Shown here: one piece after another, positions 52,270 to 61,356 of the stretch
Layout: each line of letters begins with the position of its first letter
How positions within the stretch are numbered: the stretch's first letter is position 1
DNA from: Haloarcula sp. H-GB4
Lineage (GTDB): Archaea; Halobacteriota; Halobacteria; Halobacteriales; Haloarculaceae
Assembly (NCBI RefSeq): GCF_030848575.1
Contig: NZ_JAVDDX010000003.1
Coordinates: 186,001-250,000, forward strand
Direction of reading: 5' to 3'
DNA: 64,000 bases
Notes under the pieces: model-generated
Databases searched by the model: none
Seen by the model: the letters and a program-made list of their open reading frames with translations, nothing else
Told to the model about the DNA's origin: nothing
Made by a program: the position numbers and the translations under genes

Positions 52270-53010
52270 TCAGTGGACCGACCGCTCGTCGCTTTCGTCA
52301 ATGTCCTCAATCGGGTCGGCGTTGCCAAACGATGGCTCCGGACCGTCCCCAGCCGTGGCCCACTCACAGGCATTGGCGAGGACCTGCTGGACCGCGTCGT
52401 TGTGGTAAATCGGATAGGTCTCGTGGCCCGGGCGGAAATAGAATATTCGGCCCGCTCCGCGGCGGTAGCAACACCCTGACCGGAACACCTCGCCGCCCTC
52501 AAACCAAGAGTTGAACACGAGCGTGTCCGGCGCGGGGATGTCAAAGCGCTCGCCGTACATCTCGGTTTCTGGGAGTTCGATGTACTCGTCGACGCCGTCG
52601 GTGACGGGGTGACCTGGTTCGACGACCCACAACCGCTCGGTTTCGGCGGCTTCGCGCCATTTCAGACTGCAGGTCGTTCCCATCAGTTCGCGGAAGATCT
52701 TGGAATAGTGGCCCGAGTGGAGGACGATGAGCCCCATGCCGTCGAGGACCCGCTCTTTCACTCGGGCGACAACCTCGTCAGCAACGTCGTCGTGCGCGGC
52801 GTGGCCCCACCAGGTCAGAACATCCGTTTCTGCCAGTACATCCTCGGTGAGCCCGTGTTCGGGTTCCTGAAGTGTCGCGGTTTCCGTGTCGAACCCGCGC
52901 TCTTCGAGTGCTGTGGCAATAGCGCCGTGAATCCCGTTGGGGTAGAGGTCCGCGACAGCTTCGTGTTCCTGCTCGTGGACGTTCTCGTTCCAGACCGTGA
53001 CACGTGTCAT
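52270..53010 (-). CDS. ThuA-like domain protein
   Basis: This 246-residue protein matches the ThuA (trehalose utilisation) / class I glutamine amidotransferase-like fold: [81 protein letters not shown] (two adjacent segments) and [11 protein letters not shown]. In bacteria ThuA acts on oxidised sugar derivatives, and the archaeal role is unknown. Start 53010 (MTRVTVW) is where homology begins. Confidence 0.85.
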   Translation of the reverse strand: MTRVTVWNENVHEQEHEAVADLYPNGIHGAIATALEERGFDTETATLQEPEHGLTEDVLAETDVLTWWGHAAHDDVADEVVARVKERVLDGMGLIVLHSGHYSKIFRELMGTTCSLKWREAAETERLWVVEPGHPVTDGVDEYIELPETEMYGERFDIPAPDTLVFNSWFEGGEVFRSGCCYRRGAGRIFYFRPGHETYPIYHNDAVQQVLANACEWATAGDGPEPSFGNADPIEDIDESDERSVH

Positions 53011-53297
53011 AGTCGTGATTTTGACCTCCGCCGTAACGGCGTTCGCCAAGCGGCAATCCGTGCGATTAGTGAGCGCTATGCGTTTCACCGCTGTTGAACA
53101 GTCGCTGAGAACCTTCCACGAGATATTCATCTGTCTCAGATACGGTTTTGCGCATCTCGGCCCTGAGTATCCGGCTCATGTCTACCGCGCGCCAGCGCCG
53201 CGCCACAGTGGCCATGACAATCGCAATGTTGAACGCCAATACAACTCGATTTCCAACTATATCCACAAGACTGTGAATAACGACCTGAAACGACCAA

Positions 53298-53313
53298 ATA
53301 CAGACGACTGTAT
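53298..53313. promoter_or_regulatory. Candidate lactate-regulon operator 1
   Basis: ATACAG-ACGA-CTGTAT is a perfect inverted repeat with 6-base arms. Its core TACAGACGACTGTA fits the 14-base motif TACANACGACTGTA that recurs at 53373-53386 and, on the minus strand, at 61359-61372. Confidence 0.7.
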
Positions 53314-53329
53314 GGCTCTTCCGTAGGAG

Positions 53330-53343
53330 TACAGTCGAGTGAA
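53330..53343 (-). promoter_or_regulatory. Degenerate lactate-regulon operator copy
   Basis: On the minus strand TTCACTCGACTGTA matches TACANACGACTGTA with two mismatches and keeps the CGACTGTA half. It is centred 31 bases from operator 1 and 43 from operator 2. Confidence 0.4.
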
Positions 53344-53370
53344 ATCGCCGCGTAAAGCACTGCTATACCG

Positions 53371-53388
53371 GATACACACGACTGTATC
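53371..53388. promoter_or_regulatory. Candidate lactate-regulon operator 2
   Basis: GATACA-CACGAC-TGTATC is a perfect inverted repeat containing TACACACGACTGTA, the second exact copy of the TACANACGACTGTA motif, 110 bases upstream of the lctP TATA box. The distance suits an activator or an upstream repressor site. Confidence 0.7.
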
Positions 53389-53496
53389 CCATCCCGCCAG
53401 TACATACATGATAAACCCTGATTTTAATCTCGTCAGGGCTTCTCGCTTCCCTTCTGTCGTTATTCTGAACAGAGGATAATGTAAACAGTAGATAGG

Positions 53497-53504
53497 TATA
53501 AATA
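53497..53504 (+). promoter_or_regulatory. TATA box of the lactate permease operon
   Basis: TATAAATA is centred 27 bases before the ATG of a 24-codon frame at 53528, so that frame would be translated from the very 5' end of the message. The lctP start is a further 156 bases downstream. Confidence 0.6.
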
Positions 53505-53527
53505 CTCCCTGCCAGACGACGCGACTG

Positions 53528-53602
53528 ATGCACCCTACCAGAAACCGCTGCAACAGAGGGTCACGAGGGATAGAACCACGTATTGAGGTGGTTCCGAAAT
53601 GA
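53528..53602 (+). CDS. Possible leader peptide 1 upstream of lctP
   Basis: This 24-codon frame begins about 27 bases after the TATA centre. Its TGA overlaps the ATG of the next small frame (ATGA). The peptide (MHPTRNRCNRGSRGIEPRIE...) is basic, unlike the acidic proteome, so it may be an upstream frame with a regulatory role, or chance. Confidence 0.3.
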   Translation: MHPTRNRCNRGSRGIEPRIEVVPK

Positions 53603-53691
53603 GACTACGATACCATCTCCGGAATTGGGTGGCTGGTGAAAGTTTGGCCTGTCCGGACGAACGGATTGTGGGGGTGAGAACCAATGTCTGA
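53599..53691 (+). CDS. Possible leader peptide 2 overlapping the lctP start
   Basis: This 30-codon frame starts inside the stop of leader 1 and ends at TGA 53689-53691, five bases into lctP (ATG 53684). The three frames could be linked by translational coupling. The composition (MRLRYHLRNWVAGES...) is not typical of a haloarchaeal protein. Confidence 0.28.
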   Translation: MRLRYHLRNWVAGESLACPDERIVGVRTNV

Positions 53692-55462
53692 ACACACACT
53701 GGTGCTGATGGCACTGCTACCGCTGGCGACGATTGCAGTGTTGATGGTCGGGCTGTACCAGCCTGCAACACGGACGATGCCTATTGCGTGGGCGGTGGCA
53801 GCTATCGCCGCTTTCGTCGGCTGGCAGATGTCCCCCCGGCTGATTGCCGCCGCGTCGATACGCGGAGCGCTGACAGCGACCAGAATCCTGGTCATCGTCT
53901 TTGGGGCGATACTCCTGCTGTACACGCTGAAACAGTCAGGCGCGTTCGAGGTAATCAACGCAGGGTTCTCCTCGATTAGCGACGACCGGCGCGTGCAGGT
54001 CATCCTGCTCGTCTTCCTCATGGGCTCGTTCATCGAGGGCGCGGCCGGATTCGGGACGCCCGCGGCGATCGTCGGCCCGCTGCTGGTCGGTCTGGGCTTT
54101 CCCCCACTGGCCGCAGTGGTCGTTGCGCTCACGGGGAACATCCTCGCGATCACGTTCGGTGCGGTCGGGACGCCGCTGATCATCGGATTGCGTGACGTGG
54201 TGTTCGCAGAGGGCACGGGCGCCTCACAGCAGGTGCTGCAACAGGGTGGCTTCGAGAGCGTCGGCGCGTACGTCGCTCAGATCGGTCTGTGGGCGGCGCT
54301 CATCCACGCTATCGTCGGTATCGCTATTCCGTTTATCGGCGTGGCGATGATGACCCGGTTCTTCGGCGAGGAGCGATCGATCAAGCCGGCGCTTGAAGTC
54401 CTGCCGCTGTGCCTCTTCGCGTGGGCTTCCTTCGCAATCCCATACGTCGCGACTGCGTACTTCCTCGGGCCGACGTTCCCGGCACTGCTGGGTGCGATGG
54501 TTGGGCTACTCGTGGTCACGACCACGCTACGTGCCGGTTACTTCCTCCCCGACGAGGAATGGGACTTCGGCCCGCAGGCCCAGTGGCCGGACCACTGGAT
54601 CGGCAGCATCGAACCCGGAGAGGGTGTCGGCACCACGTCGGGTGGCAGCCGAGAAGGAACTGTCGCAGCCGACGGTGGCACGGCAACGTTTGAAGACTCG
54701 CACTCGCAGGATATGTCGCTGGGGATGGCCTGGCTGCCCTATCTCCTCGTCGCCGCGCTGCTCGTCGTGACCCGCGTTGTCAGTCCGATTCAGGAGTTCC
54801 TCTCGACGAACGGTGTTCTGCTGTGGAATAACATCCTCGGCACGCCGTTCTCGGAGGGCGTCGAGATGTTCTACCTTCCCGGGAGTCTCTTCGTCCTCGT
54901 GGCCGTGATTACCTACGCGCTCCATGGGATGTCCACGGACGATATCAAGGCCTCGTGGAGCGAGGCGCTTCGAAACATTGCGCCGGCTGTCGTGGCGCTG
55001 TGGTTCGCTGTCGCGACAGTCATGATTATGCAACGGACCGGCAGTGCTGTCGTGCTGGAGGCCGCGCCGACCAACGCCGGGATGCTTGGCCTGCTGTCGG
55101 AAATAACAGCAAGTGGGACCGGACAGATGTTCCCGTTCTTCTCGGGCTTCATCGGCGCGTTCGGCGCGTTCATCGCCGGCTCGAACACGGTCAGCGACAT
55201 CCTGTTCGGGCTGTTCCAGTTCCAGGCCGCTCAGCAGATCGGTGCGCCGACACAGATCGTCGTTGCCGCACAGGCAGTCGGCGGCGCAATCGGCAACCTC
55301 ATCGCGATTCACAACGTGGTCGCCGCCCTTACCGTGGTCGGCCTTATCGGTGAGGAGGGGCGTGTCATCCGTCTCGAACTGATACCGGTGCTGTACTACG
55401 GCGTGTTCACGGGCATACTGACGCTCATCTTGGCCTACGTCGTGGCTCCAGGCGCGTTCTAA
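53684..55462 (+). CDS. lctP: L-lactate permease (LctP family)
   Basis: This 592-residue transporter has about twelve to fourteen hydrophobic segments and LctP motifs: GSFIEGAAGFGTPAAIVGPL, GAVGTPLIIGLRDVVF, FPFFSGFIGAFGAFIAGSNT and QAVGGAIGNLIAIHNVVAAL. It imports lactate (or glycolate) with protons or sodium. A Gly/Thr-rich loop of about 50 residues (VGTTSGGSREGTVAADGGTA) interrupts the middle. The dehydrogenase gene follows 42 bases later on the same strand, so the two form a lactate-utilisation operon. Confidence 0.93.
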   Translation: MSEHTLVLMALLPLATIAVLMVGLYQPATRTMPIAWAVAAIAAFVGWQMSPRLIAAASIRGALTATRILVIVFGAILLLYTLKQSGAFEVINAGFSSISDDRRVQVILLVFLMGSFIEGAAGFGTPAAIVGPLLVGLGFPPLAAVVVALTGNILAITFGAVGTPLIIGLRDVVFAEGTGASQQVLQQGGFESVGAYVAQIGLWAALIHAIVGIAIPFIGVAMMTRFFGEERSIKPALEVLPLCLFAWASFAIPYVATAYFLGPTFPALLGAMVGLLVVTTTLRAGYFLPDEEWDFGPQAQWPDHWIGSIEPGEGVGTTSGGSREGTVAADGGTATFEDSHSQDMSLGMAWLPYLLVAALLVVTRVVSPIQEFLSTNGVLLWNNILGTPFSEGVEMFYLPGSLFVLVAVITYALHGMSTDDIKASWSEALRNIAPAVVALWFAVATVMIMQRTGSAVVLEAAPTNAGMLGLLSEITASGTGQMFPFFSGFIGAFGAFIAGSNTVSDILFGLFQFQAAQQIGAPTQIVVAAQAVGGAIGNLIAIHNVVAALTVVGLIGEEGRVIRLELIPVLYYGVFTGILTLILAYVVAPGAF

Positions 55463-55504
55463 CCCGACTCACCTTCCCACCTACCCTCCACCTACTCCCT
55501 ACTC

Positions 55505-58500
55505 ATGGCATACGATTCCCGACTCCCCGAGCAACGTGACCCGGCGACAGACCCGAGCGCGAACTACGACTATCAGGGCGACAGCGTCAACCGGCCGGAC
55601 CTCGTCACGGCCCTGGAGCGCCGCGTAAACGGCGACGTGCGCTTCGATACGTACACCCGTGAGCTGTTCGCAACCGACGCGAGCGCGTACGAACAGCTCC
55701 CCATCGGCGTCGTCTCGCCGGTCTCGACCGAGGACGTGGTCGCGGTGATGGAGTACTGCGACAGGCAGGATATTCCGGTGCTTCCCCGGGGTGGCGGGAC
55801 CAGCCTCGCCGGACAGGCCGTCAACGAGGCGGTCGTCCTCGATTTCAAGCGGCACATGGCCGAGACGCTGTCGATCGACCCCGAGGCCGAGCGGGCTCGT
55901 GCGCAGGTCGGTATCACTATCGCCCGGCTCAACGACCAACTCGAACCCCACGGGCTGAAGTTCGCGCCGGACCCCGCGTGGGGTGACAAAAGCGTTCTCG
56001 GCGGTGCAATCGGGAACAACACGACCGGCGCACACTCGCTGAAATACGGCAAAACGGACGCCTATATCGAGGAATGTGAGGTCGTCCTCGCGGACGGAAC
56101 CCGGACGACCTTCGGCTGGGTAGACGTCGACGACCTCGAAGCACGGGCGACCGAGGCCGGCCCGGACGCCGACCTCGAAACCCGGATTTATGCCGAAGTC
56201 GCGAAAATTCTCTCAGAAGACGCTACCAAGATCGACGACAAATATCCGGAGCTCAAACGCAACGTCTCCGGGTACAATCTGGACGAATTGGTTCACAGCG
56301 CCAGGGAGCGCGGCGAAGTCAACCTCGCCCGATTGCTCGCCGGGAGCGAGGGGACCCTGGCCGTCGTGACGGAGGCGACGGTCTCGCTTGAACCCGTACC
56401 CGACGCCACGGCCGTCGCCATGCTGACCTACGACAACATCATCTCGGCGATGCGGGACGTCGCTCCGATTCTCGATCACGACCCGTCGGCCGTCGAAGTG
56501 ATGGACGACGTGCTTCTGGACCTCGCCGCGGAGACGCCGGAGTTCGCCGACGTTGTTGGCATGCTCCCAGAACAGACGGATTCGACGCTGCTCGTGGAGT
56601 TCTACGCCAATTCGCCCGATGACGGCGCACAGAAGGTCGCCAACTTGCTCGCCGACCGACTTCCGGGCTACGACGCCAGAGAGTCGCCAAGTGACGGGGC
56701 GGGTTCGGTCACCGACGCCTCGGTTCACGCTGTCGATGCGCTGGAGGCTTACGACGCAGACCGGCAGGCGAAGTTCTGGAAGATGCGCAAGGCCGGGCTG
56801 CCGATTCTCTTGTCGCGGACGGGCGACGACAAGCACTGGCCGTTCGTCGAAGATACAGCGGTCCCGGCCGAGAACCTCCCGGAGTACGTCGCTGACATCC
56901 GGGAGTTGTTCGATGAGCACGACACGTTCGCCTCATACTACGCCCATGCCGGCCCCGGCGTCCTGCATATCAGACCGCTGTTAAACCTGAAATCCGGGGA
57001 CGGCATCGAGACGATGGAAACCATCTCCGACGCTATCACGGATCTCGTCGTCCAGTACGACGGGTCCGTGTCGGGCGAACATGGCGACGGGCGTGCCCGA
57101 ACCCAGTGGAACCGCAAGCTCTACGGCGACGACCTCTGGGAGACGTTCCGCGACCTGAAGTCGGCGTTCGACCCCGACTGGCGGCTGAACCCGGGCAACA
57201 TCTGTGGTGAGCACGACCCGGCTGAGAATCTCCGGTACGACCCCGACTACGAGTTCGACGCGGGCTTCGACCCCGCGCTCAACTGGGACAACGAAAACGG
57301 GTTTCAGGGGATGGTCGAACTCTGCCACGGCTGTGCGGGCTGTACCGGCCATCAGGAGACCACCGGCGGCGTGATGTGCCCGACCTACCGCGCCGCAGAG
57401 GAAGAAATCACGAGCACCCGCGGCCGAGCCAATATGCTCAGGTCGGCGATGGACGGTGACCTCCCCGACGACCCCTTTGAGGAGGAGTTCGTCACGGAGG
57501 TTCTTGACCTCTGTATCGGCTGTAAGGGCTGTAAAAAGGATTGCCCGAGCGGCGTCGACATGGCGAAGCTCAAAGCCGAAGTGGTCCACGAGCATCACCA
57601 GCGAGAGGGTATTTCGTTGCGTGATCGGCTGTTTGCCAACGTCGAGACGGTGCTCTCGCTTGGAAGCACGTTCGCCCCGGTGTCGAACTGGCTGATGGAC
57701 CTGCCGGGCTCGGGACTCCTCATGGAGAAAACAGTCGGCATCACGGAAGAGCGGACGCTACCCGGCTTCCACCGGACCACGTTCCGGGACTGGTGGGCTG
57801 ACCGCGGCGGAGCAATGGTTGCGGCGAACAAAGCTGACCGGAAGGCACTCTTGCTCGCCGACCCTTACACGAACTACAGCCATCCGGATGTCGGGAAAGC
57901 CGCTGTAGAAGTGCTGGAGGCGGCGGGCGTCCACGTGGTCGTGCCTGACGACGTGACCGACAGCGGTCGTCCTGCGTTCTCCAAGAGTATGCTGGACCAC
58001 GCCCGCGAGACGGCACGGGCGAACGTGGACGCGCTCGCGCCGCGAATCCGCGACGGCTGGGACGTGGTCACCATCGAGCCCTCGGACGCAGTGATGTATC
58101 AGGTCGACTACCGTGACTTGCTCTCCGGCGACGACGTCGACACTGTCGCGGAGAACACGTATGGTGTCTGCGAGTATCTTGACACGTACCGGTTGGGGGA
58201 GGCTATCTCCTTCGACGATTCGGGCGACTCGCTGGCGTACCACGGCCACTGCCACCAGAAGGCAACGAAGAAAGACCACCATGCCGTCGGCGTTCTGCGC
58301 CGTGCTGGCTACGCCGTTGACCCGCTCGATTCGGGCTGTTGTGGCATGGCCGGTAGTTTCGGCTACGAGGCCGAACACTACTCGATGAGTGAGGGCATCG
58401 CGGACCTCCTGCTGGGACAGATAGATGACTCGCCCGCCGAGCAAGTCGTCGCGCCCGGCGCATCCTGTCGGTCCCAGATTGACGACTTCGGCGACAGTGA

Positions 58501-58549
58501 CGCGGAGCCGCCACATCCCATTGAGCTGGTTGCGGCGGCGATACGGTAA
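55505..58549 (+). CDS. FAD/Fe-S D-lactate dehydrogenase-type oxidoreductase (GlcD-GlpC fusion)
   Basis: This 1014-residue membrane-associated enzyme probably oxidises lactate to pyruvate and feeds the respiratory chain. Residues from about 40 to 240 form the FAD-binding PCMH domain (VLPRGGGTSLAGQAVNEAVV, FAPDPAWGDKSVLGGAIGNN). Residues from about 280 to 560 are the FAD-linked oxidase C domain (GEHGDGRART). Two [4Fe-4S] motifs follow, CHGCAGC ... CP and CIGCKGCKKDCP, then CCG-type heterodisulfide-reductase-like domains (HGHCHQKA, SGCCGMAGSFGYE). The first cluster has compressed C-x2-C-x2-C spacing. It is encoded directly after lctP. Confidence 0.9.
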   Translation: MAYDSRLPEQRDPATDPSANYDYQGDSVNRPDLVTALERRVNGDVRFDTYTRELFATDASAYEQLPIGVVSPVSTEDVVAVMEYCDRQDIPVLPRGGGTSLAGQAVNEAVVLDFKRHMAETLSIDPEAERARAQVGITIARLNDQLEPHGLKFAPDPAWGDKSVLGGAIGNNTTGAHSLKYGKTDAYIEECEVVLADGTRTTFGWVDVDDLEARATEAGPDADLETRIYAEVAKILSEDATKIDDKYPELKRNVSGYNLDELVHSARERGEVNLARLLAGSEGTLAVVTEATVSLEPVPDATAVAMLTYDNIISAMRDVAPILDHDPSAVEVMDDVLLDLAAETPEFADVVGMLPEQTDSTLLVEFYANSPDDGAQKVANLLADRLPGYDARESPSDGAGSVTDASVHAVDALEAYDADRQAKFWKMRKAGLPILLSRTGDDKHWPFVEDTAVPAENLPEYVADIRELFDEHDTFASYYAHAGPGVLHIRPLLNLKSGDGIETMETISDAITDLVVQYDGSVSGEHGDGRARTQWNRKLYGDDLWETFRDLKSAFDPDWRLNPGNICGEHDPAENLRYDPDYEFDAGFDPALNWDNENGFQGMVELCHGCAGCTGHQETTGGVMCPTYRAAEEEITSTRGRANMLRSAMDGDLPDDPFEEEFVTEVLDLCIGCKGCKKDCPSGVDMAKLKAEVVHEHHQREGISLRDRLFANVETVLSLGSTFAPVSNWLMDLPGSGLLMEKTVGITEERTLPGFHRTTFRDWWADRGGAMVAANKADRKALLLADPYTNYSHPDVGKAAVEVLEAAGVHVVVPDDVTDSGRPAFSKSMLDHARETARANVDALAPRIRDGWDVVTIEPSDAVMYQVDYRDLLSGDDVDTVAENTYGVCEYLDTYRLGEAISFDDSGDSLAYHGHCHQKATKKDHHAVGVLRRAGYAVDPLDSGCCGMAGSFGYEAEHYSMSEGIADLLLGQIDDSPAEQVVAPGASCRSQIDDFGDSDAEPPHPIELVAAAIR

Positions 58550-58578
58550 CTGGGTCCGGCGACATCTCCCGGCAGTGG

Positions 58579-59016
58579 TCAGAACCCGAACCCGTCTCTT
58601 TGTCTGACCGTGACGTCGTGTCCGTCAACTGTTGACCGAAGCGCCTGTGTGAACGGTTCGGGGTCGAACTGGCCGTGGACTCGAACCGTCGTCGCGGAGT
58701 CTGTCCGGGGCTGTGCGGTGATTTTTGGCCGACCGATCCGGCCACCAGTGTGGATATCGACGCTGTCGAGCGTGTCGTATGACTGTGTCTCGACCTGTTC
58801 GGCCATCTCGATTGCCGTGGGGACGCCCTCCTCGACCACCTGTGAGGCGAATGCGGCGGCCCGCTGATCCGGCGACCCGAACAACAGGTCGACGGGTGTC
58901 AGATAGTCATATTCGACGAAGTAAGCCCGGTCCGTACAGAACAACACGTCGATAAGTCGGAGCGGGTACGAGCCCCGCATCGTGTAGTGCAAGTGGACGC
59001 GGAGTTCGTCGGTCAC
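58579..59016 (-). CDS. Unknown haloarchaeal protein downstream of the Nramp-like gene
   Basis: This 145-residue protein is one I do not recognise. It is rich in beta-strand-like segments (ELRVHLHYTMRGSYPLRLID, AYFVEYDYLTPVDLLFGSPD) and acidic, without membrane segments or Cys motifs. The GTG at 59016 overlaps the TGA of the transporter gene (59013-59015), so it is translated with it. Its job is likely tied to the transporter or the lactate regulon. It converges on the dehydrogenase gene. Confidence 0.6.
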   Translation of the reverse strand: MTDELRVHLHYTMRGSYPLRLIDVLFCTDRAYFVEYDYLTPVDLLFGSPDQRAAAFASQVVEEGVPTAIEMAEQVETQSYDTLDSVDIHTGGRIGRPKITAQPRTDSATTVRVHGQFDPEPFTQALRSTVDGHDVTVRQRDGFGF

Positions 59017-60767
59017 GAAAACCACCCTTTCGCAGTGGCTGCGTCAGTGACTGTTCCGTCCGCCGCGACTTTTGCACGCCCCACTCGGTACATCGTATAC
59101 ACCTGCACCAGCAGGTATATCACCCAGAGCACGTACCCGCCCAGTCCGCTCCCGAGTACGGCCGTCTGGACGGCAAACGCCTGCAGCCCCAGTCGTGTCG
59201 CCAGCCCAGTTCCAATCAGGAGGACGCTGAAATAGCCGAAAAACGCGGCGGCGACCCACATTGCGACGATCCGACCCCAGCCCGGCATTGTGTGCTCCGG
59301 GAGCCGGACTGTATTGACGAGTTGGACGATAACGATATACGGCCACATCAACAGACCGGACATCGACGCTCCGACGACGAGCAGCCCGAAGGGGTCGTCT
59401 ATCGATATCGGAAGGATGAGAATGAGAATCCCCCAGCCACAGAAGACGGTCAGCAGTCCCCAGAACAACCGCGGCAGGCTCCAGCCCGCCTCCCGCCCGT
59501 ACAGCTCGTAGATGATGTCGGAGCTGTTCCGGACGAACGACTCGATAATCGCGTATTCGGTCGTGAACAGGGCGAGAAACAGCGTGACGTAGATGACGCT
59601 CGTCGTGAACCCGCCGACCGACGGCGCAATCTCAATCAGCCACATATCGACCGCGTCGCTCGTCGCGCCCGGTGCCTGTGACACCGCGATGACGACCAGC
59701 ATCGTCGTGACCAGCAGGAGGCCCAGTAGGAAGGTCAACAGGTGTTCGAGCTGTGTCACGCGCCACCAGCCGCGCCACCGTTTGAGGTTCTGCGTATCCG
59801 GAGTGAACGTGAACCCGTCCTCGTGGACTGTCTCAGGGTCGTCGCCGGCGAAGGGGTTCTTGATCCGGCCCTGATACCGGCCCATTCCGTAGCCCTTCTC
59901 CCGTATCCAGAGGCTCTGTGAGAGGTTGAGGTAGCCGCCAGCGCCGGCGTAGGCCAGCGCTCCAACCAGCACGGCGATAGTCCCGACCGGTGAGTAGTCG
60001 CCCACCTCAGTCAGACTCCCTGGGACGCTGACCAGCACGTCCACCGATCCGATGAGAACGAATAGCAGCAGTGTGAACGCAATAGACAGCGCTACCAGGA
60101 TTAGCTGGAGGCTCTCGACGACGTTGTACATCAGCGGCGTCACCTGGTAGGTAACCCAGATGAACACCATGAGCCCGATGCCAAACAGTCGCCAGCCAAC
60201 GATGTTGACGCCGGCAAATTCATAGGTGCCGAGGGAGAGGCCCTGAGCACCGATTTGCGCGGCGCTTGCGGCCCACCCCGGCCAGCCGAGACTGACAAAC
60301 CCGCCTATGAGCATGGCTAGTGGGAGGACCGGGTGGACTCGCTCGAACGCTCGAAACACGCTCTCACCGGTCGCGAGTGTCCACCGCTGTATCTCCGTGT
60401 TGATGACGAAGTGGAGACAGACAGCCACGAGGAACAGCCAGTACAGTCCCCACCCGTAGCTGGCGACCAGATTCGGCCAGAACAGCGTCTCACCGCTGCC
60501 GAGCGACGCCCCAAGCATGATCGCGCTGGGACCGACGACGTGGCGGAGCTTCGGTACTTTCGGCAACGAGAGTTCTCTGAACCGCCCGCCGGTGCCCGTG
60601 TCCGGATGGTCGTCGCTCTCCGGTGCTACCTCGAGGTTGTCGTACGCGACCGGGGTGTACGACGAGATTGGATACCGTTGCTCTTTGCGAGAAGCGTACA
60701 CCTCCGATGTCTCTGACTCCGTCTCTTCCGCTACGTCCGACTGTTCCGTCGGCTTTTCCTCTGACAT
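59013..60767 (-). CDS. Nramp-like membrane transporter lacking the metal-binding motifs
   Basis: This 584-residue protein has a polar acidic N-terminus of about 70 residues and about eleven transmembrane segments in an Nramp/LeuT-type arrangement. The first segment reads GPSAIMLGASLGSGETLFWP, where true Nramp proteins have a DPGN motif, and the sixth reads GGYLNLSQSLWIREKG, where they have MPHNLYLHS. The Asp, Asn, Met and His metal ligands are therefore all absent, so import of Mn2+ or Fe2+ is unlikely. The gene order regulator, this gene, unknown protein, opposite lctP, suggests a carboxylate or amine cargo (inference). Confidence 0.75.
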   Translation of the reverse strand: MSEEKPTEQSDVAEETESETSEVYASRKEQRYPISSYTPVAYDNLEVAPESDDHPDTGTGGRFRELSLPKVPKLRHVVGPSAIMLGASLGSGETLFWPNLVASYGWGLYWLFLVAVCLHFVINTEIQRWTLATGESVFRAFERVHPVLPLAMLIGGFVSLGWPGWAASAAQIGAQGLSLGTYEFAGVNIVGWRLFGIGLMVFIWVTYQVTPLMYNVVESLQLILVALSIAFTLLLFVLIGSVDVLVSVPGSLTEVGDYSPVGTIAVLVGALAYAGAGGYLNLSQSLWIREKGYGMGRYQGRIKNPFAGDDPETVHEDGFTFTPDTQNLKRWRGWWRVTQLEHLLTFLLGLLLVTTMLVVIAVSQAPGATSDAVDMWLIEIAPSVGGFTTSVIYVTLFLALFTTEYAIIESFVRNSSDIIYELYGREAGWSLPRLFWGLLTVFCGWGILILILPISIDDPFGLLVVGASMSGLLMWPYIVIVQLVNTVRLPEHTMPGWGRIVAMWVAAAFFGYFSVLLIGTGLATRLGLQAFAVQTAVLGSGLGGYVLWVIYLLVQVYTMYRVGRAKVAADGTVTDAATAKGWFS

Positions 60768-60775
60768 CGGTTAAC

Positions 60776-61348
60776 TCACCCACCGACGTAGTGCCAGACG
60801 TGTTCGTGGTCGGCAGCTAAATCAACCTGTGGGAGATCCTCCAGTGCAGGCCCGATGGCGTCCCACCACTCGTCAGCGGTCTTGTAGCCCGCTGGATGCT
60901 CCTGAAACACTTCGGTAATGAGTTCCCCGGCATCGGTGTCGGGGTTTTCGCGGAGATAGTCGTACGCAGCCCGCAGCGCTGCACGCCGGTCGTCGAGTAC
61001 ATCCCCTGTCCCTGGAAGGTCCGCGTCGGCGATACTGTGCTCGACTGGGGGCTCTCGTTCCTGTTGTGGTTCCGCGCCCGAGCCGACAAGCTGGGAGAAC
61101 GGGATCCACCAGACCCGACTCCGTGCCCCGACCTTCCGCGTTTCCAGATCCCCTCGTTCCACGAGTACGTCGAGCTTGTTGTGTGCCGTCTTCCGGGAAC
61201 AGCCGAGTGCGTCCATCACATCGGTTGCCGTCAACGGCTTCGCCTGGTCCGCCCGATCTTGAAACACCGAGAGCACTCGCTCCGGTGTGAACTCTGCCGT
61301 GGACGGTGGCGACCCGTCAGCCCGACCATCGTCCGCGGTATTGCTCAT
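60776..61348 (-). CDS. Winged-helix regulator, candidate controller of the lactate regulon
   Basis: This 190-residue protein has a helix-turn-helix with wing at residues from about 20 to 85 (ERVLSVFQDRADQAKPLTAT, DVMDALGCSRKTAHNKLDVL, VERGDLETRKVGARSRVWWI). An acidic C-terminal domain follows (RAALRAAYDYLRENPDTDAG, DEWWDAIGPALEDLPQVDL). It heads an operon with the Nramp-like gene, 8 bases away. The motif TACANACGACTGTA lies 11 bases before its ATG and twice upstream of lctP, so autoregulation and control of lactate genes are strongly suggested but not shown. Confidence 0.75.
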   Translation of the reverse strand: MSNTADDGRADGSPPSTAEFTPERVLSVFQDRADQAKPLTATDVMDALGCSRKTAHNKLDVLVERGDLETRKVGARSRVWWIPFSQLVGSGAEPQQEREPPVEHSIADADLPGTGDVLDDRRAALRAAYDYLRENPDTDAGELITEVFQEHPAGYKTADEWWDAIGPALEDLPQVDLAADHEHVWHYVGG

Positions 61349-61356
61349 ACGTAGCC

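Larger units (their letters stand above)
53011..53683. promoter_or_regulatory. Long regulatory region upstream of the lactate permease gene
   Basis: This 673-base A+T-richer region between thuA (leftward) and lctP (rightward) holds three copies of a regulator motif (see 53298-53313, 53330-53343 and 53371-53388), a TATA box at 53497-53504 and two overlapping tiny frames running into lctP. No longer gene with protein-like features was found. A GCCACAGTGGC palindrome lies at about 53206-53216. Confidence 0.55.

Noticed and set aside
53136-53553. Minus-strand frames of 89 and 98 codons in the lctP upstream region
   Set aside because: They overlap each other, are Arg/Ser/Cys-rich and lie over the operator repeats, so the region reads better as regulatory DNA.
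54527-55312. A 261-codon minus-strand frame opposite lctP
   Set aside because: The lctP frame carries clear transporter motifs over the same DNA. The opposite frame is low-complexity and without any recognisable domain.
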